Positions 35,854 through 43,768 of a DNA stretch of 64,000 nucleotides are shown here, in pieces; the first letter of the stretch is position 1; each line of letters starts with the position of its first letter. A program made the translations under genes and the position numbers. This DNA comes from Hymenobacter cavernae (GTDB lineage Bacteria; Bacteroidota; Bacteroidia; Cytophagales; Hymenobacteraceae). Under the pieces are notes generated by a model. The model made no database searches and was not told the DNA's origin. It worked only from the letters and a program-made list of their open reading frames with translations. The stretch covers positions 186,001 through 250,000 of the forward strand of contig NZ_BMHT01000002.1 of the NCBI RefSeq assembly GCF_014641455.1, written 5' to 3'.

Positions 35854-37722
35854 TCAAAATCGGCTGGTGATACCGAAGTGAATCTTGGAAGCATTGGGAG
35901 CTAGCCGCTGACCTTTGGCTTGGCCCATGGAATAAACGAATTGAAAAACACCCGCGCCGGTGCGAAAGCTCAGGCCGGCACCTAGCCCGGTGGGTGCGTC
36001 CCAAAACTTGTCGTTCGCCAGATCCCGGCGCAAGTAGCCCTGATCCAGAAAGACAAACACGTACGCATCAGTACCCGTAAACTGCCGGAATTCGGCCGTG
36101 CCCACCGCGTAGCTGTTGGTGTAGAAGAAGTTTTCGCTGAAGCCACGCAGCGTAGCTAAGCCACCGATGCGGAACATATCGTTCAGGAACAAGCGCTGGT
36201 TGAGCAGCGATTCGCCGCGCACCCGCGCCAGAAAGACGCCGCTGCGGCCTACGCGCACGTACTGCTCTAGCCGGCCGCTCAGCGTTATCTGATTGGAATG
36301 CAGCGCTATCCGTCGGTAGAGCGTATCGTTCAGCTCCGGGTTCTTGCTGATGTTCTTCGTGCCCACTGCGCCTTGCAGATACACCAGCAAGCCTTGCCGT
36401 GGGAAGTACAGATCGTCCAGCCGATTCCATTCGTACGACACGCCGTAGGAATTATACTGCGAGTCGATGGTATCGGGCAGAGAGGTTCGCTCTTTCAGGG
36501 CCGGATCGAGCAGGCGGGAGCCGCGGCGCTCGGTGAAAAACGCAATGCGTCCGGCCTGCGCCGTCGGATATGTCACCTGCAAGCGCGGCCGAACCGTGAG
36601 AAAGGCGTTGGCTTGCTTGTAGAGGTTAAAGCTAGCGCCTAGCTCCAGGGGCGTCCCGAAGAAGTTGGGGTGCAGGTAGTGCGCATCCAACGACTGCGTG
36701 GCCACATCCACTTTGCGCCACTGCAAGCCGATCTGCTTGCCGCCGCCGCGCAAGTTGCGCAGGTTGATGGTCACGTCGCCGGTCAGCTGTAGTTTGCTCT
36801 GCCCCACCGACGTCGTCGAGTTCGGCACCACGCCTATAATAGCATCAAACTGGTTGGCGTTGCGGTCATCAATCAGGAGGTAGACCCGCGCCCGGCCTCG
36901 CGAAAACCGCACTTCGGGGTTGCCTTTCACCTGCACGTAGGGCAGCTGGCGCAACAGCTGCGCCGCCGCATTCACGCGCTGCTGGTTGTAGGGCTGGTTG
37001 GGAAAGATCTGTAAGTACTTGGTCAGGAAGCGTTTCTTCGTTTTCGAATTGCCCACAATCTGAATGGAGTCGAACAGGATGACCGGGCCGCGGTCCAACA
37101 CTACCCGTGCATCAATGTCAGCGCCGCGCAGTTGCACCGAATCCAGCCGCACAGTGGCGAAAGGATGCCCCTGGTTTTCGGCCTCATCCACGATGCGCTC
37201 CTGCAAGCGGGCCCACTCGGCGGGCAGAAAAGGTTGATTCCGGAAAAACTTCTCGCGGTAACCCGCCCGTGTCAGCAGGCCGTCACCTAGGTTGCCGTTG
37301 CGCAGCCTAGCCCACCGAAACTTCTCTCCTACATATACTTGCACGACCAGCGTATCGCGGCGCCAGTGCATGGTATCGGCGGAAGCGGTCAGGTACGCGT
37401 CAGCCTGCATGGCCAGCAGCAGGTCGCGTACTTCATGCAGCGCCGAAACCGAGTCGGGCAGCGTGGTGCGGTAGCGGTAGTGGCGCAGCACCGGCCGGTC
37501 GGCGGCTTCGGTTTGCAGACGCACCACTTTCGGGTGCACTGGCTTCCGCACAATCCGGCGGGTGGTGTCGCGCGCGACCGGCGTGGGGGCCGGCATCCCC
37601 GAGGTGGTCACTTGGCTGGGCGAAGGCGAAGCGCCGGGAGCGGTAATCTGCGCCCAGGCCACCGGCATGCCGCCACCCAGCCACCACGCAAGCAGACTCA
37701 GAAAGAAGAGGCGGACGTACAT
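35854..37722 (-). CDS. BamA/TamA-family outer-membrane protein
   Basis: A 622-residue outer-membrane protein. The signal peptide MYVRLFFLSLLAWWLGGGMP ends in AWAQ. POTRA-like domains cover about 85-250 (FRWARLRNGNLGDGLLTRAGY, ILFDSIQIVGNSKTKKRFL). A C-terminal beta-barrel of the surface-antigen (D15) type has RGGGKQIGLQWRKV, MFRIGGLATLRGF near 525, and a C-terminal aromatic Phe. MFRIGG-ATLRGF is the strand containing the conserved R-G-F motif of BamA L6. The short POTRA part suggests a TamA-like or accessory assembly factor, not the main BamA. The ATG at 37722 starts the signal peptide. Confidence 0.88.
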   Translation of the reverse strand: MYVRLFFLSLLAWWLGGGMPVAWAQITAPGASPSPSQVTTSGMPAPTPVARDTTRRIVRKPVHPKVVRLQTEAADRPVLRHYRYRTTLPDSVSALHEVRDLLLAMQADAYLTASADTMHWRRDTLVVQVYVGEKFRWARLRNGNLGDGLLTRAGYREKFFRNQPFLPAEWARLQERIVDEAENQGHPFATVRLDSVQLRGADIDARVVLDRGPVILFDSIQIVGNSKTKKRFLTKYLQIFPNQPYNQQRVNAAAQLLRQLPYVQVKGNPEVRFSRGRARVYLLIDDRNANQFDAIIGVVPNSTTSVGQSKLQLTGDVTINLRNLRGGGKQIGLQWRKVDVATQSLDAHYLHPNFFGTPLELGASFNLYKQANAFLTVRPRLQVTYPTAQAGRIAFFTERRGSRLLDPALKERTSLPDTIDSQYNSYGVSYEWNRLDDLYFPRQGLLVYLQGAVGTKNISKNPELNDTLYRRIALHSNQITLSGRLEQYVRVGRSGVFLARVRGESLLNQRLFLNDMFRIGGLATLRGFSENFFYTNSYAVGTAEFRQFTGTDAYVFVFLDQGYLRRDLANDKFWDAPTGLGAGLSFRTGAGVFQFVYSMGQAKGQRLAPNASKIHFGITSRF

Positions 37723-37894
37723 TTGCGGGAAGAACGTCGGCACGACGTACTTAATTTTAAATCAGTAGCTAAAGCTACGCAACATAACGCGTGCCGCTTC
37801 GCCGCGCCACTTTCTTCCGGCTAGCAAGTGGCCGTAAACTTATTGCCGGCTCCTGCTTGTTAGGAACCTAGCTATCCTTTTCCCCTGATCTTCC

Positions 37895-39037
37895 GTGCCC
37901 GGACTTTACCTTCATATTCCGTTCTGCAAGCAAGCCTGCCACTACTGCGACTTTCACTTCAGCACGTCCATGGCGTTGAAAAGCCGCCTGGTTGATGCGC
38001 TGGTGCATGAGATGGAGCTACGCCGCGACTACCTAGGTCCGGCGCCTACGCTCGACACCATCTACTTCGGCGGCGGCACGCCTTCTCTGCTCACCGCAGC
38101 GGAGCTGGATACAATTTTCGCGGCTATTCACCGGCACTTCAACGTGGCCCCGCAGGCGGAAATTACGCTCGAAGCCAACCCCGACGATCTGACCCCCGCG
38201 AAGCTGCGCGAGCTGGCTGCTTCGCCTGTTAATCGTCTGAGCATCGGTTTGCAAAGCTTCCACGAGCCGCACCTTCGCCTGATGAACCGCGCCCACTCCG
38301 CCACCGAGTCGCTGACGGGCGTGCGGCTGGCGCAGGATGCCGGCTTCGAGAACATCTCGGTCGATTTGATTTACGGCGTGCCTGCCCCCAACCACCGCAT
38401 CTGGGAGCAGGATATGCAGCAAGTATTCGACCTAGGTGTGCCGCACCTTTCCTGCTACGCCCTCACCATCGAGCCCGATACCGTATTCGGCCGCCGCCTG
38501 CGCAAAGGCACGTTCGTGGCGCCGCCCGATGATTTTGTTGCCCAGCAGTTTGAGCTGCTGCTCACCCGGATTCGTGCGCACGGCTACGAGCAGTACGAAA
38601 TTTCCAATTTCTGCCAACCCGGCCGGGAGTCGCGCCACAACGCCAACTACTGGCGCGGCGTGCCCTACCTAGGTTTGGGGCCCAGCGCCCATTCCTTCGA
38701 TGGCGTAAGCCGACAATATGCCGTGGCTAACAACACCCAGTACGTCACGGCCCTGTTGGAGCGCAACGAAGTACCGGCCACCCACGAGGTTCTCTCCCCC
38801 ACCGACCGCGCCAACGAGTACCTGATGACCAGCCTGCGCACTGCCCGCGGCTGCGACCTAGGTTATCTGCGCGATTCCTTGGGCGTCGACCTGGCTGCTC
38901 AGCAGGCTGACTACCTGCAAACGCTGGCGGCCAACGGTTGGGCCACGCTGCGCAATGAAGTGCTCGTACTCACCGACGCCGGCAAGCTGCTCGCCGATCA
39001 GATTACGCTGGAGCTGTTCCAGCCGGCCAGTACCTAG
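37895..39037 (+). CDS. hemW: Heme chaperone HemW (radical SAM, HemN-like)
   Basis: A 380-residue radical SAM protein with a start of GTG at 37895 (PGLYLHIPFCKQACHYCDFHF). The CxxxCxxC cluster is at residues 10-17. TIYFGGGTPSLL and NPDDLTP are further SAM-binding marks, and NRLSIGLQSF contains the HemN-type segment. HemW has no demonstrated coproporphyrinogen oxidase activity and lacks the N-terminal extension of HemN, which fits this shorter protein. It delivers heme to respiratory proteins. Confidence 0.92.
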   Translation: MPGLYLHIPFCKQACHYCDFHFSTSMALKSRLVDALVHEMELRRDYLGPAPTLDTIYFGGGTPSLLTAAELDTIFAAIHRHFNVAPQAEITLEANPDDLTPAKLRELAASPVNRLSIGLQSFHEPHLRLMNRAHSATESLTGVRLAQDAGFENISVDLIYGVPAPNHRIWEQDMQQVFDLGVPHLSCYALTIEPDTVFGRRLRKGTFVAPPDDFVAQQFELLLTRIRAHGYEQYEISNFCQPGRESRHNANYWRGVPYLGLGPSAHSFDGVSRQYAVANNTQYVTALLERNEVPATHEVLSPTDRANEYLMTSLRTARGCDLGYLRDSLGVDLAAQQADYLQTLAANGWATLRNEVLVLTDAGKLLADQITLELFQPAST

Positions 39038-39140
39038 CCCGGCACCTTTCTGTACCTGTAGCCTCCTAGCCGTCTGTAGCTTATAGATTAGTAGTCGTGA
39101 AGCGCAGCGAAATCAAGAAAATCAGCGTAAATCTGTTGCT

Positions 39141-39566
39141 ATGAAACGCTTGATTGAGGCTCTTGCCGATGACACCGATTTTTTTGTCGAACAGGTTCAG
39201 ATTACGGCCATTGTGTTCGATAACACCGATGATGTCACGGTGTGGGCCACCACTATTTTCGACGACGAGTTGTATTTCTTCCACCTAGGGCTTCAGTTTT
39301 CGTCCCTCGACCTGCTGCTGCGCTTAGCCGGCGAGCGGGCCGAAGCGCTACAGGAAGAAGTTGCAGACGCCTTAGCTACTGTGACCGAGTGGCCATGCCT
39401 GCTCGAATACGCCACCGAAGAGAAGCCGCCGGTGCCGCTGCAAGGCGTGGCGCTGAAGCTCTCCTGCACCTACCCCGCCACGGAAGAGGGCGAAGAGCCT
39501 GACGAGGATGCCATGCCGCACAACATCTTCTACCTGGAAGGCGTCTTTCTGCGCATCGAGCCGTAA
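39141..39566 (+). CDS. Small acidic protein, function unknown
   Basis: A 141-residue, strongly acidic soluble protein without signal or membrane segment. It opens MKRLIEALADDTDFFVEQVQ and has a Glu/Asp-rich stretch near 118 (TEEGEEPDEDAMPHN). The start ATG at 39141 is the only good one. It may be a cytosolic partner or regulator, but nothing specific is recognised. It lies 103 nt downstream of hemW in the same direction. Confidence 0.65.
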   Translation: MKRLIEALADDTDFFVEQVQITAIVFDNTDDVTVWATTIFDDELYFFHLGLQFSSLDLLLRLAGERAEALQEEVADALATVTEWPCLLEYATEEKPPVPLQGVALKLSCTYPATEEGEEPDEDAMPHNIFYLEGVFLRIEP

Positions 39567-39580
39567 CCTAGCCCTTTGCC

Positions 39581-40264
39581 GTGCCCGCTCCCATTTTCTA
39601 CCTCATCCCTGGCCTAGGTGCCGATGAGCGCATCTTTAGGAACCTACAACCGCTTCTGCATGGGCAAGTCACTGTTCTGCAATGGTTTACTCCGCAGCCA
39701 AATGAGCAGATCGATGCGTATGCACGGCGCATGGCCGAGGCTATTCCGCCTGATCAAACTTGCTGGGTAGTCGGTGTATCGTTTGGTGGCACCATGGCGC
39801 TGGAAATCTGTCGGATGCGCCCCGAGGCGCGGGCTGTCCTAATTTCCAGCATTCCGGATGCTGATTGCCTCCCGCCTTTGCTACGCCTGATTCGGGCAAC
39901 GGGTATTTATAAGCTCGTTCCGCCGCAGTTGCTGAAGCTGTTTCCGCGGGCCGGGCAGTGGTATTTCGGGATAAAGAATGGTGAAGAGTACCAGCTCTTC
40001 CGAGAAATCCTGCGGGATATGGAGCCCACTTACACGCGATGGGCCATCCATCGGCTACTGCACTGGGACAGCGCCGGTGTCGGGCGCTGCCTGCAAATCC
40101 TAGGTTCCGCCGATCGGGTGTTTCCGCCCGGCCCCGCTCCTGTTGATTACCTTATCAAAGGTGGCAGCCACTTCATGGTGCTGAGCCACGCAACACAGAT
40201 AAGTCAGATCCTCAACAACCTAGCTACGAACCCAGACGCTGCCCCGCTCGTGCGCTGGGATTAA
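39581..40264 (+). CDS. Alpha/beta hydrolase
   Basis: A 227-residue serine hydrolase-like protein with GTG start at 39581. FYLIPGLGADERIF near residue 10 forms the oxyanion hole. The nucleophile elbow is VVGVSFGGTMAL (G-x-S-x-G, Ser about 68). A late Asp (LGSADRVFPPG) and His (GGSHFMVLSHA) complete a likely catalytic triad. Substrate is not predictable. It sits 14 nt after the acidic-protein gene and 24 nt before the cyclase gene, so the three are probably co-transcribed. Confidence 0.85.
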   Translation: MPAPIFYLIPGLGADERIFRNLQPLLHGQVTVLQWFTPQPNEQIDAYARRMAEAIPPDQTCWVVGVSFGGTMALEICRMRPEARAVLISSIPDADCLPPLLRLIRATGIYKLVPPQLLKLFPRAGQWYFGIKNGEEYQLFREILRDMEPTYTRWAIHRLLHWDSAGVGRCLQILGSADRVFPPGPAPVDYLIKGGSHFMVLSHATQISQILNNLATNPDAAPLVRWD

Positions 40265-40288
40265 ACCCGCCCTAAAAACGCCGCGCTC

Positions 40289-41059
40289 ATGCTCGCTACC
40301 TACCCTTATCAGGGCCGTACCTTCTCCTTCGATCCGGCCGCACCCATCGACATTTCCTTGCCCTTGGCCCCCGGCGACCAACAAGTAAATTGCTTTTGGG
40401 CGGAGCCGGTGCAGTTCGAAACTATCCGGGTGGGCAACTTTGTGGGCAGCGTGGCCGAAGGCGGCAGCACCAACTATAAGCGCGTCCACCTGACGCCGCA
40501 CGGCAATGGCACGCACACAGAATGCTACGGCCACATTTCCGCTGAGCCTAGCGCTACCCTCGACCGCTGCCTGCGTCGTTTTCTGTTTGTCGCAAAGCTG
40601 ATTTCGGTAGCGCCTCGTCGGCAAGATAATGGTGATGAGGTGGTAATGCTCGCGGATGTTCAAGTCGCTTTCCAGAACCTAGGTTCACATGTTGAACTGA
40701 CTCCAGAAGCTCTTATCCTGCGCACGCTACCGAACGACGAGACGAAGCAGACGCGCCATTACTCTGGCACCAACCCAACATACATAGAACCTAGCTTGGC
40801 GCAGTACCTGGCCGAGCACCACGTCCAGCACCTACTTCTCGACCTGCCCAGCGTAGACCGGGAAGAAGATGGCGGTGCCTTACTCGCGCATCATGCCTTT
40901 TGGCAGTACCCACACGCTACGCGCCACGAGGCTACCATCACCGAACTTATCTTTGTGCCCGATGTCGTGCAAGATGGGTTGTATTTGCTCAACCTTCAGG
41001 TAACCAGCTCAGTACTCGACGCCAGTCCAAGCAAGCCGGTGCTATACCGACTCATCTGA
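40289..41059 (+). CDS. Cyclase/kynurenine-formamidase-like metal hydrolase
   Basis: A 256-residue protein with the cyclase-family metal site in variant form. The family pattern H-x-G-T-H-x-D-x-P-x-H appears here as H-G-N-G-T-H-T-E-C-Y-G-H near residues 70-82, so the Asp is Glu and the Pro is Tyr. A second conserved stretch LLLDLPSVDREEDGGALLAHHAFW follows. Relatives hydrolyse N-formylkynurenine or related amides. The altered motif means the substrate may differ. Confidence 0.75.
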   Translation: MLATYPYQGRTFSFDPAAPIDISLPLAPGDQQVNCFWAEPVQFETIRVGNFVGSVAEGGSTNYKRVHLTPHGNGTHTECYGHISAEPSATLDRCLRRFLFVAKLISVAPRRQDNGDEVVMLADVQVAFQNLGSHVELTPEALILRTLPNDETKQTRHYSGTNPTYIEPSLAQYLAEHHVQHLLLDLPSVDREEDGGALLAHHAFWQYPHATRHEATITELIFVPDVVQDGLYLLNLQVTSSVLDASPSKPVLYRLI

Positions 41060-41127
41060 ACCACGAATTCGACGGATTAATCGGACTTTGTGAACGAGCA
41101 ATAACCTAGGTTCTAGTTTCTGGTCAA

Positions 41128-41163
41128 CAAAAAAGCCTTCCCAGCAGTGGGAAGGCTTTTTTG
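41128..41163 (+). terminator. Intrinsic terminator after the cyclase-family gene
   Basis: AAAAAAGCCTTCCC pairs with GGGAAGGCTTTTTT around the loop AGCAGT. It may serve both converging transcripts. Confidence 0.9.
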
Positions 41164-41251
41164 TTGAATCAATCAGGAAAAGCGCGGAAAGAGCCGAAGC
41201 GGCTCGACTACAAAATCCGTGAAATCCGATTAATCCGTAGTTCAGATCAAA

Positions 41252-41542
41252 CTAAGCAGCAACTTCTGCTACTTCCGTTTGAGCGGTAGCAGCCGGTACT
41301 ACCGATACGAACGAACGCTCGTTGCGGCCCTTGCGGAACTGCACGATACCGTCTACCATTGCGAACAGCGTGTGGTCCTTGCCGATACCCACGTTCTGGC
41401 CGGGGTGGTGCTTGGTGCCGCGCTGACGCACGATGATGTTACCGGCGATGATGTCCTGACCACCGAAAATTTTCACGCCGAGACGCTTGGAATGCGATTC
41501 GCGGCCGTTGTTGGATGAGCCGACGCCCTTCTTGTGTGCCAT
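41252..41542 (-). CDS. rpmA: 50S ribosomal protein L27
   Basis: The 96-residue L27 begins [22 protein letters not shown] and has [21 protein letters not shown], the full family signature. Its N-terminus reaches the peptidyl-transferase centre. There is no N-terminal extension for cleavage as in Firmicutes. The C-terminus has an Ala/Val/Glu-rich extension. Encoded downstream of rplU on the same strand. Confidence 0.97.
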   Translation of the reverse strand: MAHKKGVGSSNNGRESHSKRLGVKIFGGQDIIAGNIIVRQRGTKHHPGQNVGIGKDHTLFAMVDGIVQFRKGRNERSFVSVVPAATAQTEVAEVAA

Positions 41543-41550
41543 TGTATTGG

Positions 41551-41654
41551 AGCTTTTAGCTACTAGCTGTTGGCTGTTAGCTTATGTTCGAGGAAAAACG
41601 GTTCGAAAAAAGCAGAAGCTAACGGCTAAAAGCCATCAGCTAACAGCTTTTAAC
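41551..41654. repeat. Inverted-repeat cluster between rplU and rpmA
   Basis: Several near-palindromic units of the type AGCTGTTGGCTGTTAGCTT and its complement AAGCTAACGGCTAAAAGCC occur between the two genes. It may form a stem in the rplU-rpmA mRNA. The same unit was not seen elsewhere in the window. Confidence 0.6.
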
Positions 41655-41959
41655 TAGCCGATGCTGTTGATCATTACTTTAGTGTAGTCCTGGCGGTGGC
41701 CGTTGAGCTTGCGGTAGCCCTTACGACGCTTCTTCTTGAACACCAGAACTTTGTCGGCCTTCACGTGGGCCAGGATGGTACCGGTCACTTTCACGTCCAG
41801 CGTTGGAGCGCCGATGTTTACCGTACCATTGTCCTCGGTCAGTAGTGCGTTACCTAGCTCAACTGAGTCGCCGACATTACCTGCCAGCTTGTGAGTATAA
41901 ACAAATTTATCGGCTTCGACTTTCGTCTGCTTGCCAGCTATATTGACGATTGCGTACAT
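41654..41959 (-). CDS. rplU: 50S ribosomal protein L21
   Basis: The 101-residue L21 starts [21 protein letters not shown] and ends [21 protein letters not shown], typical in size and motifs. The ATG at 41959 is preferred over 41995 because the extra residues are not part of the family. A strong promoter lies 34-64 nt upstream. Confidence 0.97.
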   Translation of the reverse strand: MYAIVNIAGKQTKVEADKFVYTHKLAGNVGDSVELGNALLTEDNGTVNIGAPTLDVKVTGTILAHVKADKVLVFKKKRRKGYRKLNGHRQDYTKVMINSIG

Positions 41960-41992
41960 CGGCGTCTTCGCGGTTTCTGAAATAATGGGAGG

Positions 41993-42023
41993 CAAAAGTA
42001 GAAGTTTCTATTCAGATTTCCAA
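41993..42023 (-). promoter_or_regulatory. Promoter of rplU-rpmA (TTGG-N19-TACTTTTG)
   Basis: On the minus strand a -33 element TTGG is followed, after 19 nt, by TACTTTTG, a full match to the Bacteroidota -7 consensus. The geometry is ideal. Confidence 0.8.
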
Positions 42024-42138
42024 CTCTAACTTGCTAATCATCATTTACTCGCGTCGGATCAATAGGTTGCGCTTCCCGTTGCTGTATGGTGAAGTCGCCT
42101 ATTCAAGGAACGCGTAGCGGGTACGCGAATAATAATTT

Positions 42139-42276
42139 TGTGGATAAACACGATTGTCCACACCTAAAATGTGGATAACTTCTTAAAAATGGCTTCATAT
42201 GTCGCTTTTAAGATACCAGTCCGGGGAATCTGCTGGTTTGTGGAGCCTAGGTGCCTGTGGAAAAGTTTGTGGAGAA
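42139..42276. promoter_or_regulatory. Cluster of DnaA-box-like sites upstream of nrdB
   Basis: TGTGGATAA occurs exactly at 42139-42147 and 42170-42178. TTGTCCACA (42154-42162, opposite orientation), TGTGGAAAA (42256-42264) and TGTGGAGAA (42268-42276) are single-mismatch versions. These match the DnaA box TTATCCACA on one strand or the other. They lie 40-180 nt upstream of the nrdB -7 element. Confidence 0.6.
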
Positions 42277-42315
42277 AAAGCGCTCCATTGCGGGCTGCCT
42301 AGCCGGCAGGTTGGT

Positions 42316-42323
42316 TATCTTTG
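42316..42323 (+). promoter_or_regulatory. Putative nrdB -7 promoter element (TATCTTTG)
   Basis: An exact TAnnTTTG match 118 nt upstream of the nrdB ATG. No good -33 partner was found at the normal spacing, so another activator may be needed. Confidence 0.55.
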
Positions 42324-42441
42324 ACTCATAACCGCGCTCCTGCTTTTTTACAGCGCATCGAACAAACTCTGCTTTCCTGGGGTTTGCAAGCCTCCGGCTT
42401 TCGCCCTTGTTCAGGTTACTTACTCTCTCAACTTCCCTGTT

Positions 42442-43404
42442 ATGGAACCCTTACTGACTGAAAATCCCAACCGTTTTGTGCTGTTCCCGATCCAGCACAA
42501 CGATATGTGGCAGATGTATAAGCAGGCGGAAGCCTCGTTCTGGACGGCCGAAGAAATCGACCTAGGTCAGGACCAGAAAGACTGGGAGTCGCTCAACGAC
42601 GGCGAGCGGCACTTCATCAGCCACGTACTGGCATTCTTCGCCGCCTCCGATGGCATCGTGAATGAAAACCTAGCTGTCAACTTCATGCAGGAAGTGCAGT
42701 CGGCGGAAGCGCGCTGCTTCTACGGCTTCCAGGTGATGATGGAAAATATTCACAGCGAAACGTATTCGCTGCTGATTGACACCTACGTCAAGAACCCACA
42801 GGAGAAGGACCGTCTTTTCAACGCCCTCGAAACGGTGCCCTGCGTGAAGAAGAAAGGCGAGTGGGCCATTAAGTGGATCAACTCCGACAACTTCACCGAG
42901 CGCCTGATTGCCTTCGCCGCCGTGGAAGGCATTTTCTTCTCGGGCTCCTTCTGCTCGATTTTCTGGCTGAAGAAGCGCGGTCTGATGCCCGGCCTAACGT
43001 TCTCCAACGAGCTCATCAGCCGCGACGAAGGCCTGCACTGCGACTTCGCTTGCTTGCTCTACAAAGACCACCTGGTCAACAAGTTGCCTGAAGCCCGGGT
43101 GCAGGAAATCATCCGCGACGCGGTGCAGATCGAGCAGGAGTTCGTGACCGACGCGCTGCCGGTGAACCTTATCGGGATGAACGCCGCTGCGATGTCGCAG
43201 TACATCGAGTTTGTGGCCGACCGCCTGCTCGTGGCCCTAGGTTACTCGAAGATCTACAACTCCACGAATCCCTTCGACTTCATGGAAATGATTTCGCTGC
43301 AAGGCAAAACCAACTTCTTCGAGAAGCGCGTGGCCGAGTACCAGAAAGCCGGCGTGATGGCCGACCGCGACCAGAACGTCTTCTCGCTGGACGAGGATTT
43401 TTAA
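42442..43404 (+). CDS. nrdB: Class Ia ribonucleotide reductase, small (R2) subunit
   Basis: The 320-residue diferric-tyrosyl subunit. The metal and radical residues are visible in [12 protein letters not shown]: Glu101, His104 and the radical Tyr108. The distal E/H pair is in [12 protein letters not shown]. The acidic C-terminus [11 protein letters not shown] is the tail that docks on the large subunit. It provides the radical for dNTP synthesis. It has its own promoter and terminator and precedes nrdA by 364 nt, the reverse of the E. coli order. Confidence 0.96.
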   Translation: MEPLLTENPNRFVLFPIQHNDMWQMYKQAEASFWTAEEIDLGQDQKDWESLNDGERHFISHVLAFFAASDGIVNENLAVNFMQEVQSAEARCFYGFQVMMENIHSETYSLLIDTYVKNPQEKDRLFNALETVPCVKKKGEWAIKWINSDNFTERLIAFAAVEGIFFSGSFCSIFWLKKRGLMPGLTFSNELISRDEGLHCDFACLLYKDHLVNKLPEARVQEIIRDAVQIEQEFVTDALPVNLIGMNAAAMSQYIEFVADRLLVALGYSKIYNSTNPFDFMEMISLQGKTNFFEKRVAEYQKAGVMADRDQNVFSLDEDF

Positions 43405-43427
43405 GGTCTAAAGACAACTGCTTTTCC

Positions 43428-43463
43428 AAGGCTCTGCAACTTCAGTTGCAGAGCCTTTTTGTT
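43428..43463 (+). terminator. Intrinsic terminator of nrdB
   Basis: AAGGCTCTGCAAC pairs with GTTGCAGAGCCTT around TTCA and is followed by TTTGTTT. Confidence 0.9.
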
Positions 43464-43768
43464 TAACGGCCAGCTGCCTCCTAGCATACATTTTTCAGGG
43501 CAAATGAACAACCTGATTTTGCTAACATAATTAGGCGCAACCAGCGCAGCAGATAATTTAAAAACGCCTCATACAGTGATGGTTCCGCTTATGTGGAAAA
43601 CTTCTGAACAGAAGGTTTGTCCTACACGCCAGATAGAAATATCTTCCGCTAGGAATGAACCCAGAAAGTTCCTGTTCACTCCTGTTTTTGCACCATCTAT
43701 TTGCCTTATCTGCCTAGCCTTATAAAGCAGGCATTTTTAATAGCAACTCTCTTCAAACCGCTACGCCT
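43464..43768. other. nrdB-nrdA intergenic region
   Basis: About 305 nt with no gene, no second reading frame of note and no exact TAnnTTTG element. A TTTTTG stretch at about 43684 is a weak -33 candidate. It must contain the nrdA promoter, because nrdB ends with a strong terminator. Confidence 0.5.

Noticed and set aside
42139..42276. Replication origin at the DnaA-box cluster
   Set aside because: No dnaA, dnaN or gyrase gene or AT-rich unwinding region with iterated boxes was recognised next to it; a regulatory role at nrdB explains the sites more simply.
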